A stretch of 64,000 bases of DNA from an uncultured Collinsella sp. (GCA_958443615.1 CAUCLI010000001.1:124001-188000); one strand, 5' to 3'. Positions 51,331-59,502 are shown, counted from the first letter of the stretch. Notes: generated from the sequence alone by a model not told the origin. Numbers and translations: made by a program.

Positions 51331-53026
51331 GACCCCTCACCTCCTCGGCATCCAGCAGGGCGGGAAGGACCTGCTCCGGGGTGCCCGACGCGACCGTGCG
51401 CCCGCGGTCGAGCGCGATCACCTGGTCGGCGAGCTCCGCAACGTCCTCCATGCTATGGGTGACCATGATGAGCGTGGAGCCCGCGCGCTTGAGGTCGTGC
51501 AGGATCGCGCGCACATGGCGCCTGCCGGCCGGGTCGAGGCCGGCCATGGGCTCGTCGAGCACGAGGACGTCTTGACGCATGGCGAGCACGCCCGCCAGGG
51601 CGACCCCGCGCTGCTGCCCACCGGAGAGCGAGAAAGGCGAGCGCGCGAGCAGCTCGTCGGTCGGATCGAGGTTGACGGAGGCCAGGGCGTCGCGGACGCG
51701 CGTGGACACCTCGTCATCCGAGAGGCCCAGGTTGCGCGGGCCGAAGGCGACGTCCTCGAAGACGGTCTCGGCGAACAGCTGGCGCTCGGGTAGCTGGGAG
51801 ACGTACCCGACATGGCGGCGGATGTCCGAGCGGCGATTCAGGTCCGCGGTGTCCACGCCGCAGATGCGGACGGTTCCGGAAAGCGGCAGTTTGAGGGCGC
51901 AGGCGAGTTCGGCGGTGGTCGATTTGCCGGAGCCCGTGCGGCCGACGAGCGCGGTGAGCGTCCCGGGGAACGCCCGGAAGGAGAGGTCGCTCACGGCGAG
52001 CGGGGCCATGGGCGGCGCATCTTCGGTCCGCTTGCCGCCGCCGAGGAACCCACCTCGGCGCTTGCGCGGATTGCGAGCGGCGGCATAGGAGAACATGACG
52101 CCGTCGAAAACCACGCTGGGCTCCCCCGGGAAAGCGAGGTCGGGGTCAACCGCGGCGGACGGGATCGCGGGCGAGGCCGCGGACCGGGCCTTCATGGCGT
52201 CGAGGATGCGCCGCGGCTCGCAGGGCGCCTCGAGGCCGAGCGCGCGCACGCGATCCTCGTCGGAAAAGGCCTGTTCGGGCAGCCCGTCAAACGCGATGCG
52301 CCCGCGCTCGAGGACGATCACGCGGTCGGCGTCCATCGCGTCTTCCATAAAGTGGGTCACATGGACGATGGTGATGCCGCGCGCGCTGAGGCGCCCGATG
52401 ATGGCGCGCACGTCGGCGCGTCCCCGGGTGTCGAGCATGGCGCACGGTTCATCGAGCAGTAGGATTTCGGGCTCCATGGCGAGCGCCCCGGCGATCGCGA
52501 CGCGCTGCATCTGCCCTCCGGAGAGGTCCGCGGGATCGCTTTGGGCGAATTCGCCCATCCCGGTGGCCTCGAGGGCGGCATCGACGCGGCGCGCGATCTC
52601 GGGTTGCGGAACGCACAGGTTCTCGGGGCCGAATGCGACGTCGTCGGCCACGATGCTCGTGACCATCTGGTCCTCGGGGTGCTGGAACACGCTCGCGCAT
52701 CGGCTGCGGATCGCGATGGGGTTCCCCTCCCCGGTGGTCTCCAGGCCGAACATGCGCACCCTGCCCGCGCTCGGCGGGACAAGTGCGTTCATGAGCTGCA
52801 GCAAGGTCGATTTGCCCGAGCCGTTGCCGCCTAAGACGCACACATACTGACCTGCGGGGATCTCGAGGTCGATACCGGCGATCGCCTCGGTTCGCGCGCC
52901 GGGGTAGGCGGCGTGGACGCCGTGCAGCTCGATCTGCGCAGGCGAGATATTCCGTGCGGGTCGCGCGGGACGTTTCGTATCCGAGGGCGCGGACGAGTTC
53001 GCCGCGGTCATCTTCGCCACCGTCAC
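51314..53026 (-). CDS. ecfA: ECF transporter ATPase with two fused ABC domains
   Basis: One 570-residue chain containing both ATPases of an ECF importer, which are usually two proteins. Domain 1 (about 25-255) has Walker A GGNGSGKST, signature LSGGQMQRVAIA and Walker B ILLLDEPCAMLD; domain 2 (about 315-560) has VGRTGSGKST, SLSGGQQRGVALA and VLVLDEPMAGLD, with Q-loops FQHPEDQMV and VSQLPERQLF. The start is a GTG at 53026 overlapping the ribU stop as GTGA, with GAGG upstream; ATG 53011 is an alternative. It powers uptake through RibU and EcfT. Confidence 0.94.
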   Translation of the reverse strand: MTVAKMTAANSSAPSDTKRPARPARNISPAQIELHGVHAAYPGARTEAIAGIDLEIPAGQYVCVLGGNGSGKSTLLQLMNALVPPSAGRVRMFGLETTGEGNPIAIRSRCASVFQHPEDQMVTSIVADDVAFGPENLCVPQPEIARRVDAALEATGMGEFAQSDPADLSGGQMQRVAIAGALAMEPEILLLDEPCAMLDTRGRADVRAIIGRLSARGITIVHVTHFMEDAMDADRVIVLERGRIAFDGLPEQAFSDEDRVRALGLEAPCEPRRILDAMKARSAASPAIPSAAVDPDLAFPGEPSVVFDGVMFSYAAARNPRKRRGGFLGGGKRTEDAPPMAPLAVSDLSFRAFPGTLTALVGRTGSGKSTTAELACALKLPLSGTVRICGVDTADLNRRSDIRRHVGYVSQLPERQLFAETVFEDVAFGPRNLGLSDDEVSTRVRDALASVNLDPTDELLARSPFSLSGGQQRGVALAGVLAMRQDVLVLDEPMAGLDPAGRRHVRAILHDLKRAGSTLIMVTHSMEDVAELADQVIALDRGRTVASGTPEQVLPALLDAEEVRGHGPSR

Positions 53027-53562
53027 GCGACCTCGCGGCTCTTCAGCACGTTCATGCACGGGGCGAGTAGCACCTGGCCGGCCGTTACGTTGATGACCAT
53101 CTTCAGCGTGTTGAAGGGGAGCAGCACGGGGATGATCATGGCGGCGACGTCCTCGACGGCGATGGCGGTGTACAGCGGCGTCACCACGAGGTTCATGGCG
53201 CACGAGACGGCGATGGAGAGCGCCGCGCCCGCGATCATGCCGGCGACGGACGCCTTGCGGGAGCGCCCGCCCTTGAGGTAGATGATGGCTGCGGGAATGA
53301 TGAACGCGCAGGTGGATAGCATGCCCATGGGCGCGCCGAACGGGTCGAGGAAGACGCGGGGCAGCCAGGAGATGATGGCGACGGCCGCACCGAGCTTGGG
53401 CCCGAAGGCGAGCGCGGCGATGAGGCAGACGATGCCGGACGGGTCGTACATGAGCCACGGGGCGATGGGGAAGATGGGGATCTGCACCAGGCTCAGGATG
53501 AGCGAGGCGGCGGTGAAGAGCGCGGCGAGGGCGATCTTGCGGGTATCGATAGCGTTGTTCAT
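53023..53562 (-). CDS. ribU: Riboflavin ECF transporter S component (RibU-like)
   Basis: Substrate-binding membrane subunit of 179 residues with six predicted TM helices. IPIFPIAPWLMYDPSGIVCL and AALAFGPKLG match the RibU group of S components, and MGMLSTCAFIIPAAIIYLKGG is typical. Riboflavin as substrate is supported by an FMN riboswitch directly upstream. The ATG at 53562 is preceded by GGAAGG, which lies just after the riboswitch so ligand binding can hide it or stop transcription. It is the first gene of the ribU-ecfA-ecfT operon and overlaps ecfA by 4 nt. Confidence 0.92.
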   Translation of the reverse strand: MNNAIDTRKIALAALFTAASLILSLVQIPIFPIAPWLMYDPSGIVCLIAALAFGPKLGAAVAIISWLPRVFLDPFGAPMGMLSTCAFIIPAAIIYLKGGRSRKASVAGMIAGAALSIAVSCAMNLVVTPLYTAIAVEDVAAMIIPVLLPFNTLKMVINVTAGQVLLAPCMNVLKSREVA

Positions 53563-53576
53563 GGAAAGACCTTCCG

Positions 53577-53712
53577 TTTCTTCCATCCGGACTATACCGT
53601 CGGCCCCGGAATCGCACCGGGTCGGCCGCGCGCGGCGGCTCGCGGGCTCATGCGCCGGGCAAGGGGTCTTGCCGCGCATTTACCGCCGGTGGGGAATTGC
53701 ACCCCGCCCTGA
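53577..53712 (-). promoter_or_regulatory. FMN riboswitch (RFN element)
   Basis: Read on the minus strand from 53710 the sequence is AGGGCGGGGTGCAATTCCCC, then ACCGGCGGTAAATG, several variable hairpins, and finally GACGGTATAGTCCGGATGGA before AGAAACGGAAGG. These are the invariant blocks of the RFN element that binds FMN. It lies between a promoter at 53722-53750 and ribU, so high FMN should switch the riboflavin importer off. Whether it acts on transcription or translation is not clear; the ribosome-binding site lies directly behind it. Confidence 0.96.
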
Positions 53713-53721
53713 AACATAACG

Positions 53722-53750
53722 ACTATAACGCGCCTCTTTGCGTGGCGCAA
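53722..53750 (-). promoter_or_regulatory. Promoter of the riboflavin transporter operon
   Basis: On the minus strand, TTGCGC (53745-53750) and TATAGT (53722-53727) are separated by 17 bp, placing the transcript start shortly before the FMN riboswitch. Confidence 0.7.
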
Positions 53751-53762
53751 CGGCTGCTCGGG

Positions 53763-53768
53763 TATAGT
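53763..53768 (+). promoter_or_regulatory. Probable -10 box of murB
   Basis: TATAGT, 38 bp before the murB ATG. A TTGCGT at 53738-53743 gives a 19-bp spacer, so the plus-strand promoter overlaps the divergent riboflavin-transporter promoter. Confidence 0.5.
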
Positions 53769-53806
53769 GGGTCCAGACTTGTTTTCCACACGGGGGAGGT
53801 ATCCCG

Positions 53807-54757
53807 ATGCACGAGCATGAGTATGTGAGTGAAGAGATGTTGTGCGTCCTGGCGCAGATCGCGGGCGAGGACAACGTCCTCATGGCCGAGCCCATGCGCG
53901 AGCACACCACGTTCAAGATCGGCGGGCCGGCCGACGTGCTGGTCACACCGCGCACGGCGGACGCCCTCGTGCGCGTGCTGGACACCTGCTATGCGGGCGG
54001 CGTGCCCGTGACGATCGTGGGCAACGGCTCCGATTTGCTGGTGGGCGACCGCGGCATCCGCGGCGTCGTCGTAGTGCTGCGCGACAACTTCGCGGGCATC
54101 GAGGTCGATGCCTCCCATTGGCGCGTGACGGCCGAGGCGGGCGCGTTGCTGCGCGATGTCGCTCTCGCCGCCGCTGACGAGGGTCTTTCCGGCATGGAGC
54201 CGCTGTGGGGCATCCCCGCCACCGTGGGCGGCGCCTGCTTCATGAACGCCGGCGCATATGACGGCACGACGGGCGAGGTGCTCGAGTCCGTGCGCGTGTA
54301 CGTGCCGAGCAAGCACGGCAACCGCGGGTCCGTGGTCACGCTCGAGGCGCGCGACCTCAACCTCGGCTACCGCAAGAGCCGCGTGCACGACGACGGCCTC
54401 ATCGTGATCTCCGCCACGTTCAAGCTCGCGCCCGCATCCGAGGGCATGATCCGCGCGGCGATGGACGACTACCAGCGCCGTCGCGAGGAGAAGCAGCCGC
54501 TCGAGATGGCGAGCGCAGGCTCTACGTTCAAACGCCCCGAGGGGTATTTCGCCGGCAAGCTCATCATGGACGCGGGGCTGCGCGGCGCGCGCGTGGGCGA
54601 TGCGCAGGTGAGCGAGAAGCACTGCGGATTCGTGGTCAACACGGGTCACGCCAGCGCGAAGGACGTGCTCGGCCTCATCGAGCACGTGCAGGACGAGGTG
54701 AAGTCCCAGTTCGGCGTCGACCTCGAGCCCGAGGTCCGCATGATCGGCGAGTTCTAG
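53807..54757 (+). CDS. murB: UDP-N-acetylenolpyruvoylglucosamine reductase
   Basis: FAD enzyme that reduces enolpyruvyl-UDP-GlcNAc to UDP-MurNAc with NADPH, an early peptidoglycan step in the cytoplasm. The 316-residue protein has the FAD-binding segments HTTFKIGGPADVLV, VGNGSDLLVGD and WGIPATVGGACFMNAGAY, NLGYRKSRVHDDGL, the catalytic Ser in ASAGSTFKRPEGYFAG and a C-terminal Glu region LEPEVRMIGEF; it fits the type II (short) MurB class. GGAGG lies 8 nt before the ATG. It stands alone, divergent from the riboflavin transporter, and ends 23 bp before a large palindrome. Confidence 0.96.
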   Translation: MHEHEYVSEEMLCVLAQIAGEDNVLMAEPMREHTTFKIGGPADVLVTPRTADALVRVLDTCYAGGVPVTIVGNGSDLLVGDRGIRGVVVVLRDNFAGIEVDASHWRVTAEAGALLRDVALAAADEGLSGMEPLWGIPATVGGACFMNAGAYDGTTGEVLESVRVYVPSKHGNRGSVVTLEARDLNLGYRKSRVHDDGLIVISATFKLAPASEGMIRAAMDDYQRRREEKQPLEMASAGSTFKRPEGYFAGKLIMDAGLRGARVGDAQVSEKHCGFVVNTGHASAKDVLGLIEHVQDEVKSQFGVDLEPEVRMIGEF

Positions 54758-54780
54758 CCCGAGGGTCGCGCAGCCGAAAT

Positions 54781-54906
54781 GTCTCAAATGGGGACAGGTA
54801 CAAATTGAGACCTTGCGAAATCCGCCCCTGGAGATGGAGCTCATCCTTCTCCAGGGGCGGATTCGCGTCGATGACGTCTCAATTTGTACCTGTCCCCATT
54901 TGAGAC
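54781..54906. repeat. Nested perfect palindrome (31-bp arms, GGGGACAGG core) overlapping the apbE stop
   Basis: 54781-54811 is the exact reverse complement of 54876-54906. Each arm is GTCTCAAAT, the core GGGGACAGGTACA, then AATTGAGAC. Inside lies a second perfect 16-bp inverted repeat (54819-54834 with 54848-54863). The right arm supplies the last codons and the stop of apbE on the minus strand, so the element probably arrived in the gene end. It also sits where the convergent murB and apbE transcripts must stop. Confidence 0.92.
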
Positions 54907-55943
54907 GAGAAGTCGGTGAGATCCTGCCAGCGGGTGGACTCGACGGTCCGGCCGTCTTGCAGGATGAAGTACGCTGCCGTGTCCTCGAGCGCGTCGGCGA
55001 TCTCGGCGCCGTGGCGGCTGCCGGCCACGAACAGCGTGGTCGAGAGTGCATCGGCGGCGGTCGAGGACGGGCTGAGCACCGTGACGCTCGTCACGTCGGT
55101 CTGGACGGGCTCGCCGGTGCGCGGGTCGAGGATGTGCCAGTACGTGACGCCGTCTTGCTCGAACACGCGCTCGTACAGGCCGCTCGTCACCAGTGACCCT
55201 CCCTGGACGCGTGCGGTGCCCACCACGGTGTCGCCACCGGGGTCGTTGGGATCACGGACGCCGGTTTCCCAGGGTTCGCCGTTCGGCTTCTCCCCAAACA
55301 GCGCGATGTTGCCGCCGAGCGAGAGCACGGCGCCGATGGCGTTCGTCTCGTCGCGCAGCAGCCCGCAGAGGCGGTCTGCCACATATCCCTTGGCGATGCC
55401 GCCCAGGTCGAGCTTGGCCTGCGGGTCGGCGAGGCGCACGGTGAGCGCCTCCTCGTCAATCTCGATGCAGCGCCAATCCACGTGGGGCAGGGCATCGGCG
55501 ATCGCCTCGGGTGCCGGATGCGCGCCCTCGGTGAAATCCCAGAGCGTGGAAACCGCGCCGATGGTGATGTCGAACAGGCCGTCCGCCTGCTCGCAATAAG
55601 CGCGCGCTCGCAGCAGCAAATCGACGGTGTCCGCGTGCACCTGGCAGGGCTCACCCGCCGCGGCGTTGATGCGGGCGATGTCGGACTCCTCGTCGTAGAG
55701 GTCGAAGATGGAGTCGAAGTGCGCGCATGCGTCGGCGAGACGGGCGGGTGCGGAATCGTCGCCGTAGACGCTGAAGGTGCAATAGGTGTCGAAGGCGAAG
55801 GTCGATCCGGTGACCGGCTTCTCGGCGGTGGGGGCGCCGCTTCCGGGCCGTGCACATCCGGAGAGCAGCAGCGCGAGGGCCGAGCAGGCGCCGCCGCACA
55901 TGAGCCCGCGCCGCGAGACCGGCGTGCCCTCGGCCCTATCCAT
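54879..55943 (-). CDS. apbE: ApbE-like FAD:protein FMN transferase lipoprotein
   Basis: Extracytoplasmic flavinyl transferase that attaches FMN to Thr of target proteins using FAD. The 354-residue product has a lipoprotein signal (ALALLLSGCARPG), then FAFDTYCTFSVYG, ARINAAAGEPCQV, DGLFDITIGAVSTLWDF, LDLGGIAKGYVADRL, the metal-binding region LDPRTGEPVQTD, and ADALSTTLFVAG, matching ApbE throughout. The final residues (SQMGTGTN) are encoded by a palindromic repeat rather than family sequence. The ATG at 55943 lies within the end of the Gx transporter gene (8-nt overlap), so they form an operon. No flavinylated substrate gene is visible nearby. Confidence 0.93.
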   Translation of the reverse strand: MDRAEGTPVSRRGLMCGGACSALALLLSGCARPGSGAPTAEKPVTGSTFAFDTYCTFSVYGDDSAPARLADACAHFDSIFDLYDEESDIARINAAAGEPCQVHADTVDLLLRARAYCEQADGLFDITIGAVSTLWDFTEGAHPAPEAIADALPHVDWRCIEIDEEALTVRLADPQAKLDLGGIAKGYVADRLCGLLRDETNAIGAVLSLGGNIALFGEKPNGEPWETGVRDPNDPGGDTVVGTARVQGGSLVTSGLYERVFEQDGVTYWHILDPRTGEPVQTDVTSVTVLSPSSTAADALSTTLFVAGSRHGAEIADALEDTAAYFILQDGRTVESTRWQDLTDFSSQMGTGTN

Positions 55944-56529
55944 GGAACGCCTCCCGGGGCAGCGAACGCAGGACGAGCCGGGCGGCAACGCCCACGGCGG
56001 CTCCGCACAGCACGCCGGACACGGCGAGGACGGGCAGGTTGACGAGCGCGACGCGGCTGGAGAGCAGCACGGCGACGGCGATGAGCTGGCCGCCGTTATG
56101 CGCGATGCCACCGAGCACCGAGGTGGCGACGGTGGAAAAGGCCCCGCTGCGCACGGCGAGCGCCATGACGGCCCAGGACAGCAGGCCGCCCGCCAGGGAA
56201 AAGACGAGCATCTGCAGGTTGGCGAACAGCAGCGTCGATGCGATGACCTTGATGAACATGAGGAAGAGGCCCGCCCTCGCGCCCAGGCGTTCGAGCGCCA
56301 TGAGGATCACGATGTTGCCCAAGCCCAGCTTCACGCCGGGTACGGTGACGGGCAGCGGGATGAGCAGTTCGAGGTAGCCGCAGACGAGCGCGGCGGCGGT
56401 GAGCGCGCCGTAGAGCGCGGCGCGCCGTCCGGGGGAGATGGAGGTGGGCACCGATGCGGGACGCGGTGCCGCCGGGGCCCCGGCGCCTTGCGTCCCGTCG
56501 TCGCGGGATATGTCAGCTGAGTTTCTCAT
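55936..56529 (-). CDS. Gx transporter family membrane protein (HepS-I/ECF-S-like)
   Basis: A 197-residue, about five-TM protein of the Gx transporter family, formerly called heptaprenyl diphosphate synthase component I and related to ECF S components. After a polar N-terminus it has LELLIPLPVTVPGVKLGLGN, a conserved family block, KVIASTLLFANLQMLVFSLAGG and GIAHNGGQLIAVAVLL. Genes of this family often sit beside apbE and redox-protein genes; here it is directly upstream of apbE with an 8-nt overlap. The ATG at 56529 follows a TATAAT box by only 7 nt, so the message may be leaderless; an ATG at 56538 overlaps that box. Confidence 0.85.
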   Translation of the reverse strand: MRNSADISRDDGTQGAGAPAAPRPASVPTSISPGRRAALYGALTAAALVCGYLELLIPLPVTVPGVKLGLGNIVILMALERLGARAGLFLMFIKVIASTLLFANLQMLVFSLAGGLLSWAVMALAVRSGAFSTVATSVLGGIAHNGGQLIAVAVLLSSRVALVNLPVLAVSGVLCGAAVGVAARLVLRSLPREAFHG

Positions 56530-56536
56530 GCTTGCC

Positions 56537-56542
56537 ATTATA
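56537..56542 (-). promoter_or_regulatory. TATAAT box immediately before the Gx transporter start
   Basis: A consensus -10 hexamer on the minus strand ends 7 nt before the ATG at 56529. Transcription would start about at the A of the ATG, predicting a leaderless mRNA. No convincing -35 is seen. Confidence 0.5.
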
Positions 56543-56594
56543 CGGGTTGGGTACGCTGTTAGAAGTTCGACACCCGACCCGAGAGGAGCCATGT

Positions 56595-56954
56595 ATGGCC
56601 GTCCTGTTCATCGAATATCCCAAGTGCACCACCTGCAAAAAGGCCAAGAAATGGCTGGATGAGCATGGCGTCGAGTATGTCGATCGCCATATCGTCGAGG
56701 ACAATCCCACGGCGGCGGAGCTGGCGGAGTGGCACGAGCGCTCCGGCCTGCCGCTGCGCCGCTTCTTCAACACGAGCGGCATGAAGTACCGCGAGCTCGG
56801 CATCAAGGCCAAGCTCGATGCCGGCATGACGGACGAGGAGGCCTATGAGCTGCTCGCCACCGACGGCATGCTGGTCAAGCGTCCCCTGATCGTCGCTGGC
56901 AACGTCGTTTTGACGGGGTTCAAGGAGGACGCCTGGGCGGAGGCGCTCCTGTAG
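56595..56954 (+). CDS. ArsC/Spx-family (YffB-like) thioredoxin-fold protein
   Basis: A 119-residue protein of the ArsC/Spx superfamily. It has a CxxC in IEYPKCTTCKKAKKWLDEHG, then RHIVEDNPTAAELAEWHERS, RRFFNTSGMKYREL and VKRPLIVAGNVVLTGF, where the Arg-Pro segment is typical. Family members include glutaredoxin-coupled arsenate reductases and the transcription modulator Spx; the RRFFNTSG text resembles YffB/Spx-like proteins more than classical ArsC, so arsenate reduction is not assured. GAGGAG lies 6 nt before the ATG at 56595. No ars genes are nearby. Confidence 0.88.
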   Translation: MAVLFIEYPKCTTCKKAKKWLDEHGVEYVDRHIVEDNPTAAELAEWHERSGLPLRRFFNTSGMKYRELGIKAKLDAGMTDEEAYELLATDGMLVKRPLIVAGNVVLTGFKEDAWAEALL

Positions 56955-57126
56955 TCGCACGCCGCGCGACCATGTCCCGGCGCCACGGCGCGTGTGGCTT
57001 CTGCGGCGGTTGACATATGTTTCACGTCGGGCATCTCGCCCGGATACCTTTGAGTCCGGCCGTGGCGCCGCGCCGCGGCCGATCACGTGGATGGGAGTGC
57101 CATCCGGGGAATCGAAAGAGAGGCCG

Positions 57127-57891
57127 ATGGAGGTTCATGAACTAGAAGCCCTCGCCCGCGACGTCGCGGGCGGACGCGTGGCTCCCGACGAATTGGTGAG
57201 GCGCGTCCGGGCAGGTGCGACGACCGATCTCGGCTATGCGTGCGTAGACATGCAGCGCGGCCTTCGCACGGGCGTGTCCGAGGTCATCTACGGTGCGGGT
57301 AAGACTGCCGGCCAAATCGCGGGCATCGTCGGTGCCATGCGCGAGGGCGGCCAGGAGCGCGTCCTCATCACGCGGCTCGACGAGGCGAAGGCCCGGGGCC
57401 TCGCCGACCTAGGTTGCCCATTTGAGTATGTCGAGGCCGCCCGCTGCGGCGTGGTGGGCGGACTGCCCGAGCCGGATGGAAATGGCGAGGTCTTGGTACT
57501 CACCGCCGGCACGAGCGACCTGCCCGTCGCCGAGGAAGCCGCGCTCACCGCGCGTTTCCTGGGCAATCGCGTGAATGTGGTTCACGATGTCGGCGTCGCG
57601 GGCATCCATCGGCTGTTATCCCATGCCGAGGAGATATCGCGCGCTCAGGTGATCATCGCCGTCGCCGGCATGGAGGGTGCCCTGCCGAGCGTCGTAGGGG
57701 GCTTGGCTTCGTGCCCGGTGATCGCGGTGCCCACCAGCGTGGGGTACGGTGCGAATTTCGAGGGCGTGACCACGCTGCTCGCCATGATGAACAGCTGTGC
57801 GAGCGGGGTGTCCGTGGTAAATATCGACAATGGGTTCGGCGCGGGGTTCCAGGCTTCGCTCATCAACCATCTGCCGGGCAGGGAGGACTGA
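57127..57891 (+). CDS. larB: Nickel-pincer cofactor biosynthesis protein LarB
   Basis: Carboxylase/hydrolase that acts on nicotinic acid adenine dinucleotide in the first step of nickel-pincer (NPN) cofactor synthesis for lactate racemase-like enzymes. The 254-residue protein has an N-terminal helical segment (MEVHELEALARDVAGGRVAP), DLGYACVDMQRGLRTGVSEVIYGAGKT, and a C-terminal PurE-like domain (VLTAGTSDLPVAEEAALT, HDVGVAGIHRLL, VAVPTSVGYGANFEGVTTLL, NIDNGFGAGFQASLIN). The ATG at 57127 has GAGAGG close upstream. A TTGACA -35-like hexamer occurs at 57010-57015. It is followed 3 nt later by larC. Confidence 0.94.
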   Translation: MEVHELEALARDVAGGRVAPDELVRRVRAGATTDLGYACVDMQRGLRTGVSEVIYGAGKTAGQIAGIVGAMREGGQERVLITRLDEAKARGLADLGCPFEYVEAARCGVVGGLPEPDGNGEVLVLTAGTSDLPVAEEAALTARFLGNRVNVVHDVGVAGIHRLLSHAEEISRAQVIIAVAGMEGALPSVVGGLASCPVIAVPTSVGYGANFEGVTTLLAMMNSCASGVSVVNIDNGFGAGFQASLINHLPGRED

Positions 57892-57894
57892 GGT

Positions 57895-59502
57895 ATGGCG
57901 GCAAGCGGGTGCGGCGGCATCGAGGCAGAGGGGCGGGTGCGCATGGCTCGCGGCAAGACGCTATGGCTCGACTGCCAGTCGGGCATCGCGGGCGACATGC
58001 TCGTCGCGGCCCTGCTCGATTTGGCGGAGGACCCCGAGGTCGCCGAGCGCGCGGTGCGCGCGGCGCTCGGATCCCTGCCGGTCGACGGGTTCTCGATCGA
58101 AGTGGGTCGCGTGAGCAGGGCGGGCATATCCTGCCTCGATTTCGATGTCGTCTTGGATGAGGCCCACGAGAACCACGACCACGACATGGAGTATCTGCAT
58201 GGCGCGGACGGGCATCGGCATGGTCACGGTTACAGCCACGGGCATGATCGGGGCCACGCCCACGACCACGACCACGCCCACGACCACGAGTGCGACCACG
58301 CCCACGCCCACGAGTGCGACCACGCCCACGCCCACGAGTGCGGTCATCCGCATGGACATTCCCATGTGCATCGCAACCTCGCGGACATCCTGGCTCTGAT
58401 CGACGGCGCCGCCATGGCCCCCGCCGCCCGCGCGTTCGCCCGCCGCGCCTTCGGCATCCTCGCCGAGGCCGAGGCGGAGGCCCATGGGGTCCCGGTCGAC
58501 CAGGTCCATTTCCACGAGGTGGGCGCTGTGGACTCGATCGCGGACATGCTCGCGGCAGCGGTTCTCGTCGACTTGCTCGGTATCGAGCGCGCGGTTGTCC
58601 CGGTGCTGGTCGAGGGTTCGGGCACCGTGCGCTGCCAGCACGGCGTCATGCCCGTCCCCGTCCCCGCGACGCTCGGCATCTGCCGCGCGCACGGGCTCCC
58701 GCTCGCCCCGTGCGACGTGCAGGGCGAGTTGGTGACGCCCACGGGGGCCGCGCTCGTCGCGGCGCTTTCCCCCTCGTTTGAGTTGCCCGCGCGCTATACC
58801 GTCTCGGGCATGGGGCTCGGCGCGGGGAAGCGCGCCTACGCCCGACCGTCCATCCTGCGCGCGATGCTCATCGACGAGCTTCCCGATGCGGGTCGCGCGG
58901 CCGCGGGTCACGTCGACCATGCGGTGGCTGACTCATCCGATCGCCATCGTGGGCAGCGCCGCCCCCATCTCTCCTCGGAGACGAACCCGCCCGTCTCCGT
59001 GTGCAAGCTCGAATGCGATCTCGACGATATGACGGGCGAGCAGATGGCGCACGCCGCCGAGCGCCTGCGTGATGCCGGTGCCCGCGAGGTCCATTGGGCG
59101 CCCATCTTCGCCAAGAAGGGCAGGCCCGCCTACGAGCTGCGGGTCTTGTGCGCTCCAGATGAGGCCGAGCGGATCGGGGAGACGATGCTCCTCGAGACCA
59201 GCGCCCTTGGCGTGCGGCGATGCGTGATGGAGAGGACGGTGCTCCCGCGTCGCCTCGAGGTGCGCGAAACCGCATACGGCCCCATCGCCGTGAAGTGCGC
59301 GACGCTGCCCGACGGCAGCGAGCGGGTCACGCCCGAATACGAGGATTGCGCCGCGGCCGCCCGCAGGACGGGAGCGCCCCTGGCGACGGTGATGGATGCG
59401 GCCCGTCTCGGTTCCGGGGACGTGCGGCTCCCGTCGTGGCCCGTCGCAGCGGATCAAGAGTCAAGCGCGGCGTGCCGCCCGCGCGGAAAGGCATCATCAT
59501 GA
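57895..59502 (+). CDS. larC: Nickel insertion protein LarC with His-rich insert
   Basis: CTP-dependent enzyme that inserts nickel into the pincer cofactor. The 535-residue chain includes LWLDCQSGIAGDMLVAALLD, VDQVHFHEVGAVDSIADMLA, VPATLGICRAHGLPL, GELVTPTGAALVAAL and, in the second part, KLECDLDDMTGEQMAHAAERL and HWAPIFAKKGRPAYEL, all LarC blocks. Residues about 92-160 are a His/Asp-rich metal-binding insert (HDHDHAHDHECDHAHAHE). In Lactobacillus plantarum larC1 and larC2 are joined by programmed frameshifting; here it is one open frame. Its stop overlaps the next ATG by ATGA. larE and a LarA-type enzyme are not in this window. Confidence 0.94.
   Translation: MAASGCGGIEAEGRVRMARGKTLWLDCQSGIAGDMLVAALLDLAEDPEVAERAVRAALGSLPVDGFSIEVGRVSRAGISCLDFDVVLDEAHENHDHDMEYLHGADGHRHGHGYSHGHDRGHAHDHDHAHDHECDHAHAHECDHAHAHECGHPHGHSHVHRNLADILALIDGAAMAPAARAFARRAFGILAEAEAEAHGVPVDQVHFHEVGAVDSIADMLAAAVLVDLLGIERAVVPVLVEGSGTVRCQHGVMPVPVPATLGICRAHGLPLAPCDVQGELVTPTGAALVAALSPSFELPARYTVSGMGLGAGKRAYARPSILRAMLIDELPDAGRAAAGHVDHAVADSSDRHRGQRRPHLSSETNPPVSVCKLECDLDDMTGEQMAHAAERLRDAGAREVHWAPIFAKKGRPAYELRVLCAPDEAERIGETMLLETSALGVRRCVMERTVLPRRLEVRETAYGPIAVKCATLPDGSERVTPEYEDCAAAARRTGAPLATVMDAARLGSGDVRLPSWPVAADQESSAACRPRGKASS
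58270..58341 (+). repeat. Three tandem 24-bp units in larC
   Basis: 58270-58293, 58294-58317 and 58318-58341 are near-identical 24-bp units encoding DHAHDHEC, DHAHAHEC and DHAHAHEC. They extend the His-rich nickel-binding insert. Confidence 0.9.

Noticed and set aside
56955..57126. A nickel or cobalamin riboswitch before larB
   Set aside because: The leader is GC-rich and can fold, but neither B12-box nor NiCo consensus blocks were recognised.
58258..58341. CRISPR-like repeats
   Set aside because: The 24-bp units are contiguous without spacers and encode the His-rich insert of LarC.
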